Shown: in pieces, positions 51,251 through 64,000 of the stretch | How positions within the stretch are numbered: position 1 is the stretch's first letter | How the letters are laid out: each line of letters starts with the position of its first letter | Assembly: GCA_029931535.1 (NCBI GenBank) | Contig: JAQPZY010001129.1 | Span: forward strand, 62,001 to 126,000 | Source: Margaritifera margaritifera | Lineage: Eukaryota > Mollusca > Bivalvia > Unionida > Margaritiferidae | Length of the DNA stretch: 64,000 nucleotides | Direction: 5' to 3' | Notes under the pieces: generated by a model | Seen by the model: only the letters and a program-made list of their open reading frames with translations | Databases searched by the model: none | What the model was told of the DNA's origin: nothing | Made by a program: the position numbers and the translations under genes

Positions 51251-52388
51251 AATTTTAGTTGTGGCTTCTAAATACCGTAGGAATTCCAGTTATAAAAGAA
51301 TTGTATGCGGATCGATCAAAAGGTTAATAGACCAGCGATTATATTGACCTCATTTCACGGCCAGGGGTAAGGAATTCTTTTTTCATCCTGTAACAGTATC
51401 AACTCTTACCGGATGTTTGAAAGAACAATTTGTTTCACAGCTAGCCAAAAATTCGAGCATACAATACATGGGTGAAATAGCGAATAAGTAAAATAACGAT
51501 CTAGCCGGTAAACACACACTTTGTTCTGTGCAATGATATCTGATAAGAGGCAAATTTACACTTGCCTCGGATCAGTCGTGCGCCCTTGGGGTAAGATAAA
51601 AGTTTTCGTGAATGTCAATTTCAATAGAGAGCGCGAAAAATACAGAGCAGACGAGAAAAGCCCGAGGCTCAAGTTAGTCTTTCACAAAGATGTATCCAGG
51701 AAATACTTTTCTTTTTGGGTGCATTTATCAAACTGTTCACTGAGAATAGGTAACAACTGTTCACTAAGAATAGGTAATTTCATTGGCAGGCTATTCCCGT
51801 TCATTTCTTCCACTCTCTTTTCTCTTCTTCTTCATCATTAATTTCTGTCGTCATCATCATCATCGTCGTCGTAGTCGTCCTTCTTCTCTTTGCACTTGGA
51901 AAATATAAAGGCATGTGTATTTCTTCGTGACGTCAGGAGCTATTGTTTATTGTCTTCCTTACGATGACTGCATTAGACGAGATGAATGACTCGGTCTTTA
52001 CCAGTATACGCACAACGATTTTGACAGAAATTAAGTCACTATACTTAATTAATATACATGGGCGTATCGAAGTTTGTAAAGAAAAGACCTTTGATAATAC
52101 CATTACAACATTATTTAAGTGTACAATACGGTCAGGACTGCAATATAACGTCTTAATCTTGATGACTTCATGGAGGATAAAGATTAAGTTTTCACCTCAG
52201 GGGATTTGAAAGATCACTACAAAGTACCCGCATGTAAAATAAAATACCCTTATTGTACAAGGTATCTTTATAGTGAGGTAAGCGAAAAAAAAATATAAAA
52301 AACACGGTTGGAATATTACAAATGACACTATGAAACACTTTTCTATTTCTTTTTTTCTCTCCCATCTACCGTCTCAAACTTATCTAAT
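51251..52388. other. unassigned stretch
   Basis: A 24-bp phrase AACTGTTCACTGAGAATAGG is doubled at 51729 and 51753. Frames at 51521-51841 and 51943-52209 (plus) are open but unrecognised. Confidence 0.4.
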
Positions 52389-52399
52389 TATCTAAACGC

Positions 52400-52489
<90 letters not shown>

Positions 52490-52500
52490 GCGTTTAGATA
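52389..52500. repeat. 112-bp AT-rich palindrome
   Basis: TATCTAAACGCATT at the left and AATGCGTTTAGATA at the right are exact complements, and the 84 bases between them are an (AT)n tract, itself self-complementary. The whole is a near-perfect palindrome without a fixed loop, a strong cruciform candidate. Confidence 0.93.
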
Positions 52501-52894
52501 GTTATATATATATAACTCTCTCTGAAATGGCATTTTGGTTCGTCAGTATTTCATAGTGTTTATTTGAATCTATAACGTGGCATCGGTTCTCCTTTCTCTA
52601 CTATGGACTGCCTTTGATGGGTTTTGACAGTATCTGGGGAATGGTCAATATTTTCTGGGGGTGGGAGTTTAGGGTAAGATTTTATTTTTTCGCACGCTAA
52701 AAATTAAGGGGTAGGTTTTTTTATGTGCAACTCTAAAGTATTGTACAATTTTATATTTCATAGTCGAATCTGATATTCAATGTGATGTCGTTGTGAGGGG
52801 TTGAATTTCTATTCAATGTGATTTGCAATTGCACTGGCCCCTCCCCCCCCCCCCCCAAGAAATATTAACTACTCCCGGATGTAGTAACTAGTCC

Positions 52895-53052
52895 AGAACC
52901 GGGCCGACCATATTGGCGAACTAGGTGGTCGCCTAGGGCGCCAGACTTTAAGGGGCGCCAAATTAGACGGTAAGGGGCGCCAAATTAGACGGAAGTGTAT
53001 TTTTTTTGCATAGTTCGCCTAGGGCGCCAACAACCCTTAGGCTTGGCCCTGA
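52895..53052. mobile_element. short hAT-like MITE with 8-bp target duplication
   Basis: ACTAGTCC lies at 52887-52894 and 53053-53060. The 158-bp insert starts AGAACCGGGCCGACC and ends GGCTTGGCCCTGA, worn inverted ends. The interior is GC-rich, carries GTCGCCTAGGGCGCC and, inverted, TTCGCCTAGGGCGCC, and a doubled 22-bp phrase GGGGCGCCAAATTAGACGG. Base composition differs sharply from its flanks. Confidence 0.78.
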
Positions 53053-53060
53053 ACTAGTCC

Positions 53061-54294
53061 CTGATACAATGTGCACGTCTCAAATTAAGACTTTAATGTT
53101 ATCGTTGATTTCGCTAATTCAAAGATGGTGTACCTGTGATAGTATGTACTTGGAGTTACTTATTATTTCATTTCCCTTCCTATTGTGTTTTTTTTTAACT
53201 GCAAGGATTTGTCATTCTATAAATGCGTGTTTTATTTGTCAGTATTAATACACCATTAGATTCTGAAATGCCTTAATTGAGGATCAAGCCGTGTCGAAAC
53301 TCGAATTCTTTCGGGTGCGAATTTAATTGACCGTTTGCATATGAATAGTATATATATGTTATTTATCAAATTTGCTCGCTGAATTTAAATTGAGCATAAA
53401 GCTCATGAAATTGACATGCAAAGGCGTTTTATCAACGTACAATTCTCGCATTATTTCCTAATGTGTTAAAATTAGAAGCTTTAAGCTAAGAAATAGGTAA
53501 TGCTAGCATTATCAGTAAATCTAAATGTTTTCAAAGTAACAGTGGACAAATGCTTTTGTTTGGTCGAATAGTACACCAGCTAAAACAGTATTAAAACCAA
53601 ACCTAGCTATTCTTTCAATGAGCATACTCAATGTGTTTTACTTTTACTAATCAATGTGGGAAGTACTTGTAGATATAAAAGCTTTACTGCAAGGAATATC
53701 TTAAGGTAAAAAATGAACGAATCCATTTTCTTCCCCTTTATGTTGTATTTCTGTTGTAGGCAGACTACGAAAGTGTAGAATAAATGTTCAAGACCAAAAA
53801 CCAAGCAACTGTTCTTAAGTGTACATATCCAAGGTTATGGTACTTGCAGTTAAAAAACAAAACAAAGGAAATGAAATAATAAGTAACTCGAATTACTTAG
53901 TATCATGGGTACACCATGAACGTCCTCACCCTTGGTAGGATATTTTGCTTTAAATGTTCTGTTTTTGTTCCGTATTTGTCATTGATATTGAAAAGTGTAG
54001 CAGAGGAGAAAATTTGCATGGGAAGTTTACCCACTTAATCTGGTCTTTTCTTTTTGCAATTGCTGCTAAATTTTTATTTTGAGACTTGCTCACAACCTTC
54101 TCGGTCGGTACAATAGTTTCAAGTGGTGCATGTGGTTTATCTAAAATGCTAGTATTGAAGGCAGACAGACGGATGGACAGACAGATTTAGATGTAAACAG
54201 ATATTGCATGTGACTTCAGTTGTTACAGACACTATACAGTTCTGCTACCTGACTACAATTGCGTCAGCACTCAAAATTCGTTGGACCTCACTGG
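53061..54294. other. unassigned stretch
   Basis: The frame opening at 53006 leaves the MITE and is spurious. Nothing else recognised. Confidence 0.4.
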
Positions 54295-54560
54295 TTGCAG
54301 AGACTGTTCTTACAAAATTTAACACCAAACATTTTATGAATTGTATGTGTTAACTTTATCTGTTATTTTATTTACATTTTACAGAATTTTAACATCTTTA
54401 CGTTTTATATTTTATCTTGTTGTACATCATGTTTACATTTATTTGGAAGGGGTTTATCTTCCCAATTGTTTAGAGCAATTAATTTTTACATTTTGTGAAC
54501 TTTACCTTTGCTGAGGTGCCGTAAAACACTACTAGATACATACATGCATACAAAATTCAA
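54295..54560 (+). mobile_element. LINE 3' end, same family as 14.2-14.7 kb, plus strand
   Basis: TTTTATATTTTATCTTGTTG, TGTTTACATTTATTTGGAAG and GCTGAGGTGCCGTAAAACAC occur in the same order and spacing as in the complement of 14180-14450. The CACCATACAGCCACTTTT block present at 14 kb is missing here, a ~30-bp deletion before GCTGAGG. Ends in ACATACATGCATAC, the simple tail of the family. Confidence 0.82.
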
Positions 54561-56372
54561 CACAGCTTCAGAATTAATTATTTAGCACACCTTCGATTAT
54601 AATTTATTTTCATTTTACTGATCCTTATTGTAACAGATTGAAAGTTTTACTGAAGCCATCAATTATAAATAATCGCCAATGTTGAGAGAATTAAATTGAA
54701 TCGGTTATTATAAGGATCTTTCATTATCCAGGCAGGACGGGATAATATTGTGTACGTAATTTTCCTTTTCTCAAAGAATTTTATTATTTAAATTCAAAAT
54801 AAGACACGACTTTGTTTTTTTATAGATCGAACGTGACATCGCTTACAGATATAAAACGCGTATATGTGCAAAATAAAAACTATGCAAAAGATGAATACAG
54901 AAATAGATCAATAAAACAAAACATATCATATTTTTGGTTCAGAGGGTTTTAGGTTAGGGCACTCGATCGAGCTAGTGTCCGATATTTCCCTCATTTTCTA
55001 CAGAATTGGGTTCCTATCAGGTACAAGTTGAATATACTTTGTATTTACCACAATTTATAATATCTTCTATTAAACCTCAAGAATGTTACCCCAACAATCT
55101 GCCTTCGAGTTTTAAGATAGACGGCTATTCGGGACAACGCACGGTGCACACTGGGTTTTTCTAATAACACAGGAAACGATGTGGTTTTTAAGGTGTTTTA
55201 GACTCCTCATTTGGCTTCTAAAATTCACTGAATCATAACCGTTTCACAGTAGACTTAAAATAGAACAGTCCAAAATGTGACTGGTACTCCGCATTAAGTT
55301 TATATATGATAAAACTTCGTAGAGGCTGATATTGTATTAGAGAACCTGTCAAAGTTCTTAAGTGAATCATGAAACAAATTTACTTCACTCATCCTAATTG
55401 AAATTCATTTTGTATCATAGGTTTGCAAAATATGATTCCAAATCGCCTAAAACTGGTTCATGACTATGAATACCACTTCGGAAATCATATTTATGATAAT
55501 CTTTCTCTTCCAGCTAACCGTTTGGAGCACTGTTAACCATGTTATGGACAACAGAAGTTCATTTCCAAATACTAATACAATTGTTTTAATTTGAAGTCTT
55601 GGTCCACATTGAGTCAAAATACTTCCACTTTGTGGTCTTTTACAGTTTTGCATATTTAGTTGTTTTGTGTAAATAACTGTTTTTAGTATATACTTCACAG
55701 TGAAATATAGAAAAATATTCGTGAAATAATTTTCATACTTTTTCGTTCCTATATTTTCACATGTAAAAATACAAGATTTTCCATCATGCCATGCGACGCT
55801 TGATTTTTTGTGCCTACAAAAATTATACCTATCAAGAAAAAAGAGCATTTTGTGAGCTAGAAAAAATGGAAACTGCATTACCTTTCAGACATGCAAATTA
55901 TTTTTTTGCTGAAGAAATTTGACTCGACGCCGTTCGCGTCTGTATGAAGTTATTTCCCCTTACCACCTTGACGACAATGATAAACCAGATGTGATGCATT
56001 GCTGAATCGGAATTGCTTTGTGGTCAGATAGAGTAAAATAATGTACAAAATATCAAAAAAGTAATTTACCGCGACAGATTATGTACTCCTAATTATACCG
56101 CTTCCTTAAGTCACTGATATGTACATGATCAGCCTATGAAAGTGAGGTGAATTTACGAAAAGGGGGTGGGTGGGTATGGTGCTGAAGAGTGAGTTTAATA
56201 TTCTACGCTTCGATTCTGGAGCAAGTTTGGTATATAATAAAAAGAAAAAACGTTTTTTGCCACTGGTTAAAAATATCACGTTTTTTGTACCACACGATGA
56301 AATATATCCGGTATTAACGTATGAAAAGAAAATATCCTCTATTAATGAGAAAATATAATTTGAATACCACTA

Positions 56373-56378
<6 letters not shown>
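54561..56378. other. unassigned stretch
   Basis: The 143-codon minus-strand frame at 55447-55878 is the longest non-repetitive one in the window, but it is Phe/Ile/Lys-rich as chance frames in AT-rich DNA are, and shows no known motif. Confidence 0.4.

Positions 56379-56440
<62 letters not shown>
56379..56440. repeat. (AT)n microsatellite
   Basis: About 31 AT units. Confidence 0.97.
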
Positions 56441-56441
<1 letters not shown>

Positions 56442-56649
56442 GAAATTTCCCTAAAAGTACACAATCATTCCTGCTTTCACGGATCTTTGAAAAGTCCATT
56501 TCTTACGTGTCTACCTGAAACTGGTGGCAAAATCGCACGTGCTTTTTGTTGTAAACTAACTACTTTATGTATAGAAATTAGAACATTTTCAAATCGATGG
56601 TAAACAAATTGGGTTTAAATTATCTACTGCTTGTCCCCGAGAATTCGAA

Positions 56650-56840
56650 TTGATGGATTTTTGTTCTTTCTCATGTTACGAATGAGCCTTGTAATTGAGT
56701 TGAAAAAAGTACCTGATGAGCAGACAACATTGGTACAAGCCATTGCTGCTGCGGTCTTGAAGGAATTGAAGCTGTTTGCCTGAAGACGTTTACAGGCTCT
56801 TAAGGTTTTGCTTATTGGCCCTCCCGCAGTGTATGGATAC
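56650..56840 (+). pseudogene. possible adenylate-kinase-7-like fragment
   Basis: On the plus strand, in one frame, VPDEQTTLVQAIAAAVLK (from 56709) is followed by a TGA at 56781-56783 and then LKVLLIGPPAV (to about 56831), after which the text is YGYK. The second piece looks like the start of the P-loop of nucleoside-monophosphate kinases (GPPAVGKS/T), with the Gly-Lys-Ser/Thr lost; in adenylate kinase 7 a segment like the first piece lies upstream of such a P-loop, but about 120 residues away. If real, this is an internally deleted, broken copy. A minus-strand frame (56842-56624) overlaps and is equally open. Chance cannot be excluded. Confidence 0.2.
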
Positions 56841-57190
56841 AAAAATGATTATGATTATATTTTTTAATATTTTCTTATGTCGACAGATGATTCGAGTTGA
56901 TAGTTTAATATGTGACTTCAAAGTGATTGTAAATCGATAAATAAACGGGTAAAAAGTAAACTAGATCTAAACAGACAAAACCTTATTTAAAAAACAGCAA
57001 AATATATGAAACTAGATGTGCGAATGTGTAAATAACGTCTTCTTCATATGATCAACTCTGTGTACCTTATAATGAAATAAAGTTAGAGACGAGACTGCAC
57101 TTTCTTATCTAAGTATAAAGAATAATAAAAGTAGTTTAATCCAAGTTTGAGGCAGTGATACCAAGATTTAGCTCAAATAGAATAAGAGAG

Positions 57191-57372
57191 GCGCGGTAGC
57201 TGATTGGTTAGAGTGCTGGACTCCTACGCAGGAGTACCTGGTTTGATTCCCAGACCCGGTCAGCTGCTATGTTGTTTCCTTTAGCATGAAACGTTACTGT
57301 CATTGCTGTACAAAAACTAACTAGAAGCCACTAGGCAAAACTTATAGAAGGGTGCTTAGCACAACCAAACCA
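57191..57372 (+). mobile_element. tRNA-derived SINE, different head
   Basis: GCGCGGTAGCTGATTGGTTA then GAGTG is box A-like, followed by GGACTCCTACGCAGGAG and a box B-like CCTGGTTTGATTCCCAG. The body (CTATGTTGTTTCCTTTAGCA) does not clearly share the core of the other three SINEs. The 3' limit is a guess. Confidence 0.72.
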
Positions 57373-57555
57373 GAAAAGTTGCAATGTCTGTTACATGTTC
57401 GTTACATGAATACAAACCCTGTTTAAAATATTTTCAGCTATTTTCACAACTGGTAGTATCGGAGATATGAAATATGACAGGGTTTGCGCTAGAATAGTGA
57501 AAGGCAACGAAAGCGCGAAGAATTTTTATTCATATTGACGTTCTCTCAAGAGATG

Positions 57556-60031
<2,476 letters not shown>

Positions 60032-60242
60032 CAGTGGCGGCGCGAGGGTTTGAGGCGCCCGGGGGCATGTTCTTTAGTGGCGCCCCTACCCTGCCACAGA
60101 AAACAACCTCCAATTCCCCCCTCCCCCCATCTACGCCCCGGTTACAGCTGCAAAAAGAAAGAAAAAATCACGACAGCGCCCCCCCCCCCCGCATGGCGCC
60201 CGGGGGTTATTGCCCCCACCGACCCCCCTCGCGCCGCCACTG
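60032..60242. mobile_element. hAT-type MITE with perfect 8-bp target duplication, same family as 31.4 kb
   Basis: Ends CAGTGGCGGCGCGAGGG and CCCTCGCGCCGCCACTG are perfect 17-bp inverted repeats. AAGTACTA flanks it at 60024-60031 and 60243-60250. Interior GGCGCCCGGGGG occurs near both ends. Length 211 bp. Frames crossing it (Pro/Arg-rich) are spurious. The near-perfect ends suggest a younger insertion than the 31.4-kb copy. Confidence 0.96.
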
Positions 60243-60250
60243 AAGTACTA

Positions 60251-61205
60251 TTAAATTAATCGAATACGTTTACGGTAATACTGCTCTCGATATGCCAAGA
60301 CACTTTAAAAATATGTACGTATGAACTGCGTCTTTTGTAGTTTAATTTATTTGTTTAAACCTTTTTTTTTAAATTATGTTATCATATTTGACTTTTCATA
60401 CTTGCATTAGCATTACGTTAAAAATATAAATATCCAGGCCAATATTTTGGGATAAAATTTAAAATTGGAGAATATGGAATTTATTCCTCACATGAAAGCT
60501 GAAAAGAATTAGTTGTCGATTACTGGCGACAAATCACAAAAATTCTTGGGATGCCTTGTCATTTTAAATTATATCAACGTGATCCACAGATAACAGTGTG
60601 ATCCACAGATAACAGTACCTAAATTCATGATTGAGTCTTCCTCTTATGTATGTGTGTGTGTGCTTTTTTTTTTATTGGGGGAGGGGGGAGGTCCCATATA
60701 TGCGGGCGCAATACTTTACCTAGCACCCAGAACGTAAAATTTAATGTTAGCTTGCATTAATCAAAATCTACGAAAACGTCTTTCATGTGATGTATTGGTA
60801 GCTTTAAGGAACATTTTGTTAACCGTTATAACTGCCAAACTGGTCTTCCTCCAATCCTACTGAATCAATAACAGACGAGAAATCACTTTCATTCAAGTTA
60901 AACGTTAGCAAAAAACGATGGGGAAACAATATGGCTTTATCTAATCCCCACATTCATTGAATCATACGACAGGAAGAACATGATACCCGGAGAACTGGAC
61001 AGATTAAATTTCTCTGTAACGTGATCTCTGACACTTAGCGTACTAAAAGTTAGAAAACACCTTATGTTGCATAACTTGAGCTTCGAAACGAAGTGACATC
61101 CCCGACCATTCTCTTATTAACAACGGGTGGTTGAACTCCGCCGTTTCTCTTGGGGTATCGCTATATTCAAATCTAACAAATAATCTGCGAGGTCAGATGT
61201 ATTGT

Positions 61206-61208
<3 letters not shown>
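60251..61208. other. unassigned stretch
   Basis: GTGATCCACAGATAACAGT is doubled at about 60580-60616. Nothing else recognised. Confidence 0.4.

Positions 61209-61267
<59 letters not shown>
61209..61267. repeat. (CT)n microsatellite
   Basis: About 29 CT units. Confidence 0.97.
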
Positions 61268-61270
<3 letters not shown>

Positions 61271-61296
61271 GTGGAAAGGGCTTGAAGGATCTAATG

Positions 61297-61485
61297 CAGT
61301 GGTTCTTAACCTCAGCTGGCGACCAAGATCAGGGTCGCGGGGGGTCCTCAGTAGGGTCGCAAAGGGTCACCAGAAAGTTTTGTTTTTTGTTGCTTTGTTA
61401 ATGCTGAAAATTGCCCTGAGGGTCCGGAGTTCCTGTTGGTGGCCAATGTAGGGTCGCAGCAAAAAAGAAAGGTTGTGAACCACTG
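61297..61485. mobile_element. hAT-type MITE (CAGTGGTTC ends) with perfect 8-bp target duplication
   Basis: Starts CAGTGGTTCTTAACCTCAGC and ends GGTTGTGAACCACTG. ATCTAATG flanks it at 61289-61296 and 61486-61493. Interior has repeated AGGGTCGC phrases (about 61335, 61353, 61452). CAGTGGTTCTCAACC-type ends are known from Charlie-like hAT non-autonomous elements. Length 189 bp. Confidence 0.94.
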
Positions 61486-61493
61486 ATCTAATG

Positions 61494-61818
61494 GATAGAT
61501 ACTGTCGAAACTTGTCTTTATTTTTTCCAGAATATTTGAATACACGTCGAAGACATCATAATAATATTTCTACAATTTAGAGAAATTCAAGGTAGGCGAA
61601 GTAGCAAACTGATTTCTCTACACACGCGTCGCTACTAAGAACTCCACAATGATGTCTCTACACACGCGTCGCTAATAAGAACTAACTCCATAAGTTGCCA
61701 AAATGTGCAAGTTCCCACATTTGATATCCATCAAGAGATAACAAGGAATGATGAAATTCTGTAACTGATGGTCTAGCCATTCAAAGTTTTGACTAAATTT
61801 CAAATTTTTTCACTGATT

Positions 61819-61820
<2 letters not shown>
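61494..61820. other. stretch with a ~42-bp tandem duplication
   Basis: CTCTACACACGCGTCGCTAC TAAGAACT at about 61617 is repeated at about 61658 as CTCTACACACGCGTCGCTAA TAAGAACT. Otherwise nothing. Confidence 0.5.
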
Positions 61821-61900
<80 letters not shown>

Positions 61901-61907
61901 TTTCACT

Positions 61908-61968
<61 letters not shown>
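61821..61968. repeat. doubled (AT)n microsatellite
   Basis: Two AT tracts (61821-61897 and 61911-61968) are each preceded by TTTTCACTG-AT/TT, so flank plus tract appear to have been duplicated together. A short ACACAC follows. Confidence 0.95.
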
Positions 61969-61976
<8 letters not shown>

Positions 61977-62056
61977 TTCTAATGGTTACGGTCACTGTTG
62001 TCCATTTCGTTGTGTTTGTTTTTATAGATTTATTACTTAGAACATAATTGCAAGTA

Positions 62057-62330
62057 TTAAAAACGTCTAGTTTCGTGGATATATTTCTGAACATTTAGGA
62101 ATATTACAGAGTCTGTTTCATTACTTAGTTCGATTTCACCTATCACTAATAAATCTAGTGTTACACAAGGAGTGGGTTGAAGGATAGATCGAAGGAGCTG
62201 GGATCTTTGAATATTAAATAAGGGGCAATAGAAAAGTTCATGTTCAACATCTTCATAACAACATGCACACATCGAACAGTTAACTGTCACAAGATACGGC
62301 GCTCTACTCCACCCGTATCTTAAAGTTTAA
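62057..62330 (-). pseudogene. LINE ORF2 C-terminal zinc-binding fragment
   Basis: On the minus strand: LRYGWSRAPYLVTVNCSMCA then CCYEDVEHELFYCPLFNIQR and, at the end, VIFLNVQKYIHETRRF and a stop at 62057. The C-x2-C ... H-x4-C pattern with ED-x2-H-x-LF-x-CPL and a final Q-x-YI-x-x-T-x-RF is a standard C-terminus of LINE reverse transcriptase proteins. The open part runs from 62290; upstream coding can be followed to about 62330 with one stop. 5'-truncated copy; its family differs from the 14.4-kb tail, which has PLTVEHIL. Confidence 0.85.
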
Positions 62331-64000
62331 GCATTCTCAGCACGTATGCACACTGTAGTTGTCATTCGTGGAATTCCAAAAAATGACACTTTTTAACTCA
62401 ACCAAGCGTGCTCGTTACTTTTTATTTGAACTCTATGTTCTGTGGAGCGCATCATTGTATGTGACGGTCGATGGAAAGAGCGACAATTTCAAACAGGAAT
62501 GACATCATTTAAATTGTACGAGATATGCTCACTTTACGGAGAGATCGTGTGAAGAAATGGGGCTATAACACAATGAGGTAAAATGAATTTTTCCACTTTT
62601 AATGGGAGGGAGTGCATTTCTTTGTAGTTGTTGTTATAACTCTTTGCAATTTCATGAGGAAAAACAACTAACATTTTCTAGAGATATACTTCATTAAAAA
62701 GAGAGATTTGAAAAGGAAAACAAATAACTTCAATTGATGCTGGATCTGTGAAAAGGAAACAACGGACTGCATTCTTTTATAAATGCGCAAAAGGTTTCGA
62801 CGTCAGTCTTTTTGCAGAGTATATAACAGTAAACTGAAACTGCAATTGATTTTATGGCCAGATTCAAATTCATTTGGATAATGAGAAAAAACACTGTAGT
62901 TTTTTTATTTTATTTTTTTTCTTTTAGAAAAATAGCGTGAAGGTCTTATCGGACGATAAGCAATGAATGATATGTGTCGTTCTTGTGGTAATTGGCGATA
63001 CCTGTTCTGAAACGCGCGCAGAGCGTTTTGTCACTCCACCAGACACGGGCGGGCTAAGGCCGAGGTTTATTCGGGCTAATTTGCCAGCTATATCTATAAA
63101 GGTGTTGGAACTTAGAGTGTTAGAAGCGTTCTTTCTACCTGTGGAAATAGTCTACATATTCTTTTGCACACGGGAGCCAAGTAGAAAAAAACTATTGAAG
63201 TTTGTGCGCTATACAGTGGCCTAGGGCAAGTTGGGATTGTAGAGGCGTGAAGCACAGTGGTGTTTCCCAGTGGAACCCAGCTACGGGGAATTCAGATAGT
63301 ATTTTACAATCGTCCTGATCAGTGTAATTTCTTTAGAGGAGCCAAAACGATTTAATACATTGTCAGTGAAAGGTTTTATGATATGTGAAACGCATTCCGT
63401 TTAGTCTTTCGAGAGAAATCAAAGAAAGAAAAAAAAATGCGTGAACACCTAGGAGTAAGTGTTTGAGAAGTTTATATAATTTCTGAAAGAAACATTTAAT
63501 AAATTAACGTGTGGACGTAAAGCCATTGGATCAGTTTTTAAAGCGTGTGTTGGGGATTATTGTGCAATTCAGACAAGTTCTTGAACTGGATATAAACAAG
63601 TGACAGGTAAATTTCTTTGAATATAGTTTTTATAGTATTCCGTTTTAAAGTCAAGTAGCAGATGCTATTACATTGTGTATTTCAGCTTCCTTTTATGTAA
63701 CCACTGGATTTTTGTTGTTGTTGTTGTTGTTGTATACAAATAATTTTATCTGTGTATTTAAACGTAATCTTAAGTTGTAGAATTCAGTCTGTACATGAAG
63801 AGTGTTCACGTTATCAGCGGGACCTATTAGGAAAATTTGTTTTCGTAAGATATAAACATGCCACTCAAACTGGGATTTCAGAAAAATCACCACTCGTCAC
63901 CCTCTCAGGGGAAATCGTATTGTGCCCAATTAAATAAGACTTTTTGTATGAACTAGGACTGTTTCAAACTATAATTTGTTGATATTTAATGATACAGAAT
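62331..64000. other. unassigned stretch
   Basis: A GC-richer patch at 63005-63300 holds an open frame (62967-63224) that I do not recognise; it may be part of an unknown repeat. A (TTG)n run lies at 63713-63733. Nothing else. Confidence 0.4.

Noticed and set aside
55447..55878. 143-codon non-repetitive minus-strand frame
   Set aside because: No motif, Phe/Ile/Lys-rich composition expected from AT-rich DNA, no supporting splice or promoter context. A homology search with no hit would confirm the rejection.
62967..63224. 85-codon frame in a GC-richer patch as a gene or LTR element
   Set aside because: No recognisable domain, no terminal repeat, primer-binding site or polypurine tract could be identified.

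Overview
The window looks like a gene-poor, AT-rich stretch of a marine invertebrate genome, most likely a bivalve mollusc. This is an inference from the repeat content: long AT, CT and GT microsatellites, many minisatellites, decayed 140-160 bp tandem repeats of a kind I associate with bivalves, tRNA-headed SINEs that share a core segment, and several dying LINE families. I recognise no intact protein-coding gene. Most long open frames here lie inside tandem repeats whose unit length is divisible by three, or inside microsatellites, and I do not call them genes.

Layout. 1-4.7 kb: unassigned DNA with a possible transcript end near 570, a 38-bp minisatellite, AT and CT microsatellites and two hairpins. 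4.7-9.1 kb: a decayed ~158-bp tandem array, a ~145-bp array with a second copy near 42 kb, a long 25-bp minisatellite and a 51-bp repeat. 10.5-11.7 kb: a 36-bp minisatellite of about 34 units with higher-order structure. 13.7-16.5 kb: a SINE, the 3' end of one LINE (minus) and a ruined CR1/L2-like LINE (plus) with a palindromic MITE in its reverse transcriptase region. 17-25 kb: an ATGT microsatellite, a foldback element, a poly-G/trinucleotide hairpin, two more copies of the palindromic MITE, a 29-bp minisatellite and one exon-like open frame on the minus strand. 26.5-27 kb: a CpG-richer patch with a 50-codon frame. 27.2-29.5 kb: a decayed satellite with a SINE inside. 30.4-43.2 kb: microsatellites, a hAT-type MITE with perfect 8-bp target duplications, and minisatellites of 36, 31 and 39 bp. 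43.2-46.3 kb: a degenerate Tx1/L1-like LINE (minus) with traces of ORF1 (zinc knuckle) and ORF2 (endonuclease and the start of the reverse transcriptase). 46.7-64 kb: further microsatellites, two SINEs, three more MITEs, a long AT palindrome, a second 3' end of the LINE seen at 14 kb, a possible adenylate-kinase-7-like pseudogene scrap and the zinc-binding tail of another LINE.

No cooperating set of genes is visible. The most informative content is the transposon archaeology: hAT-type elements dated by their target duplications, a three-copy element with two nested hairpins, LINE 3' ends of one family at up to four places, SINEs with different tRNA heads on a common core, and minisatellites whose unit variants record block duplication. 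All coordinates of degenerate elements are approximate unless target duplications are given.
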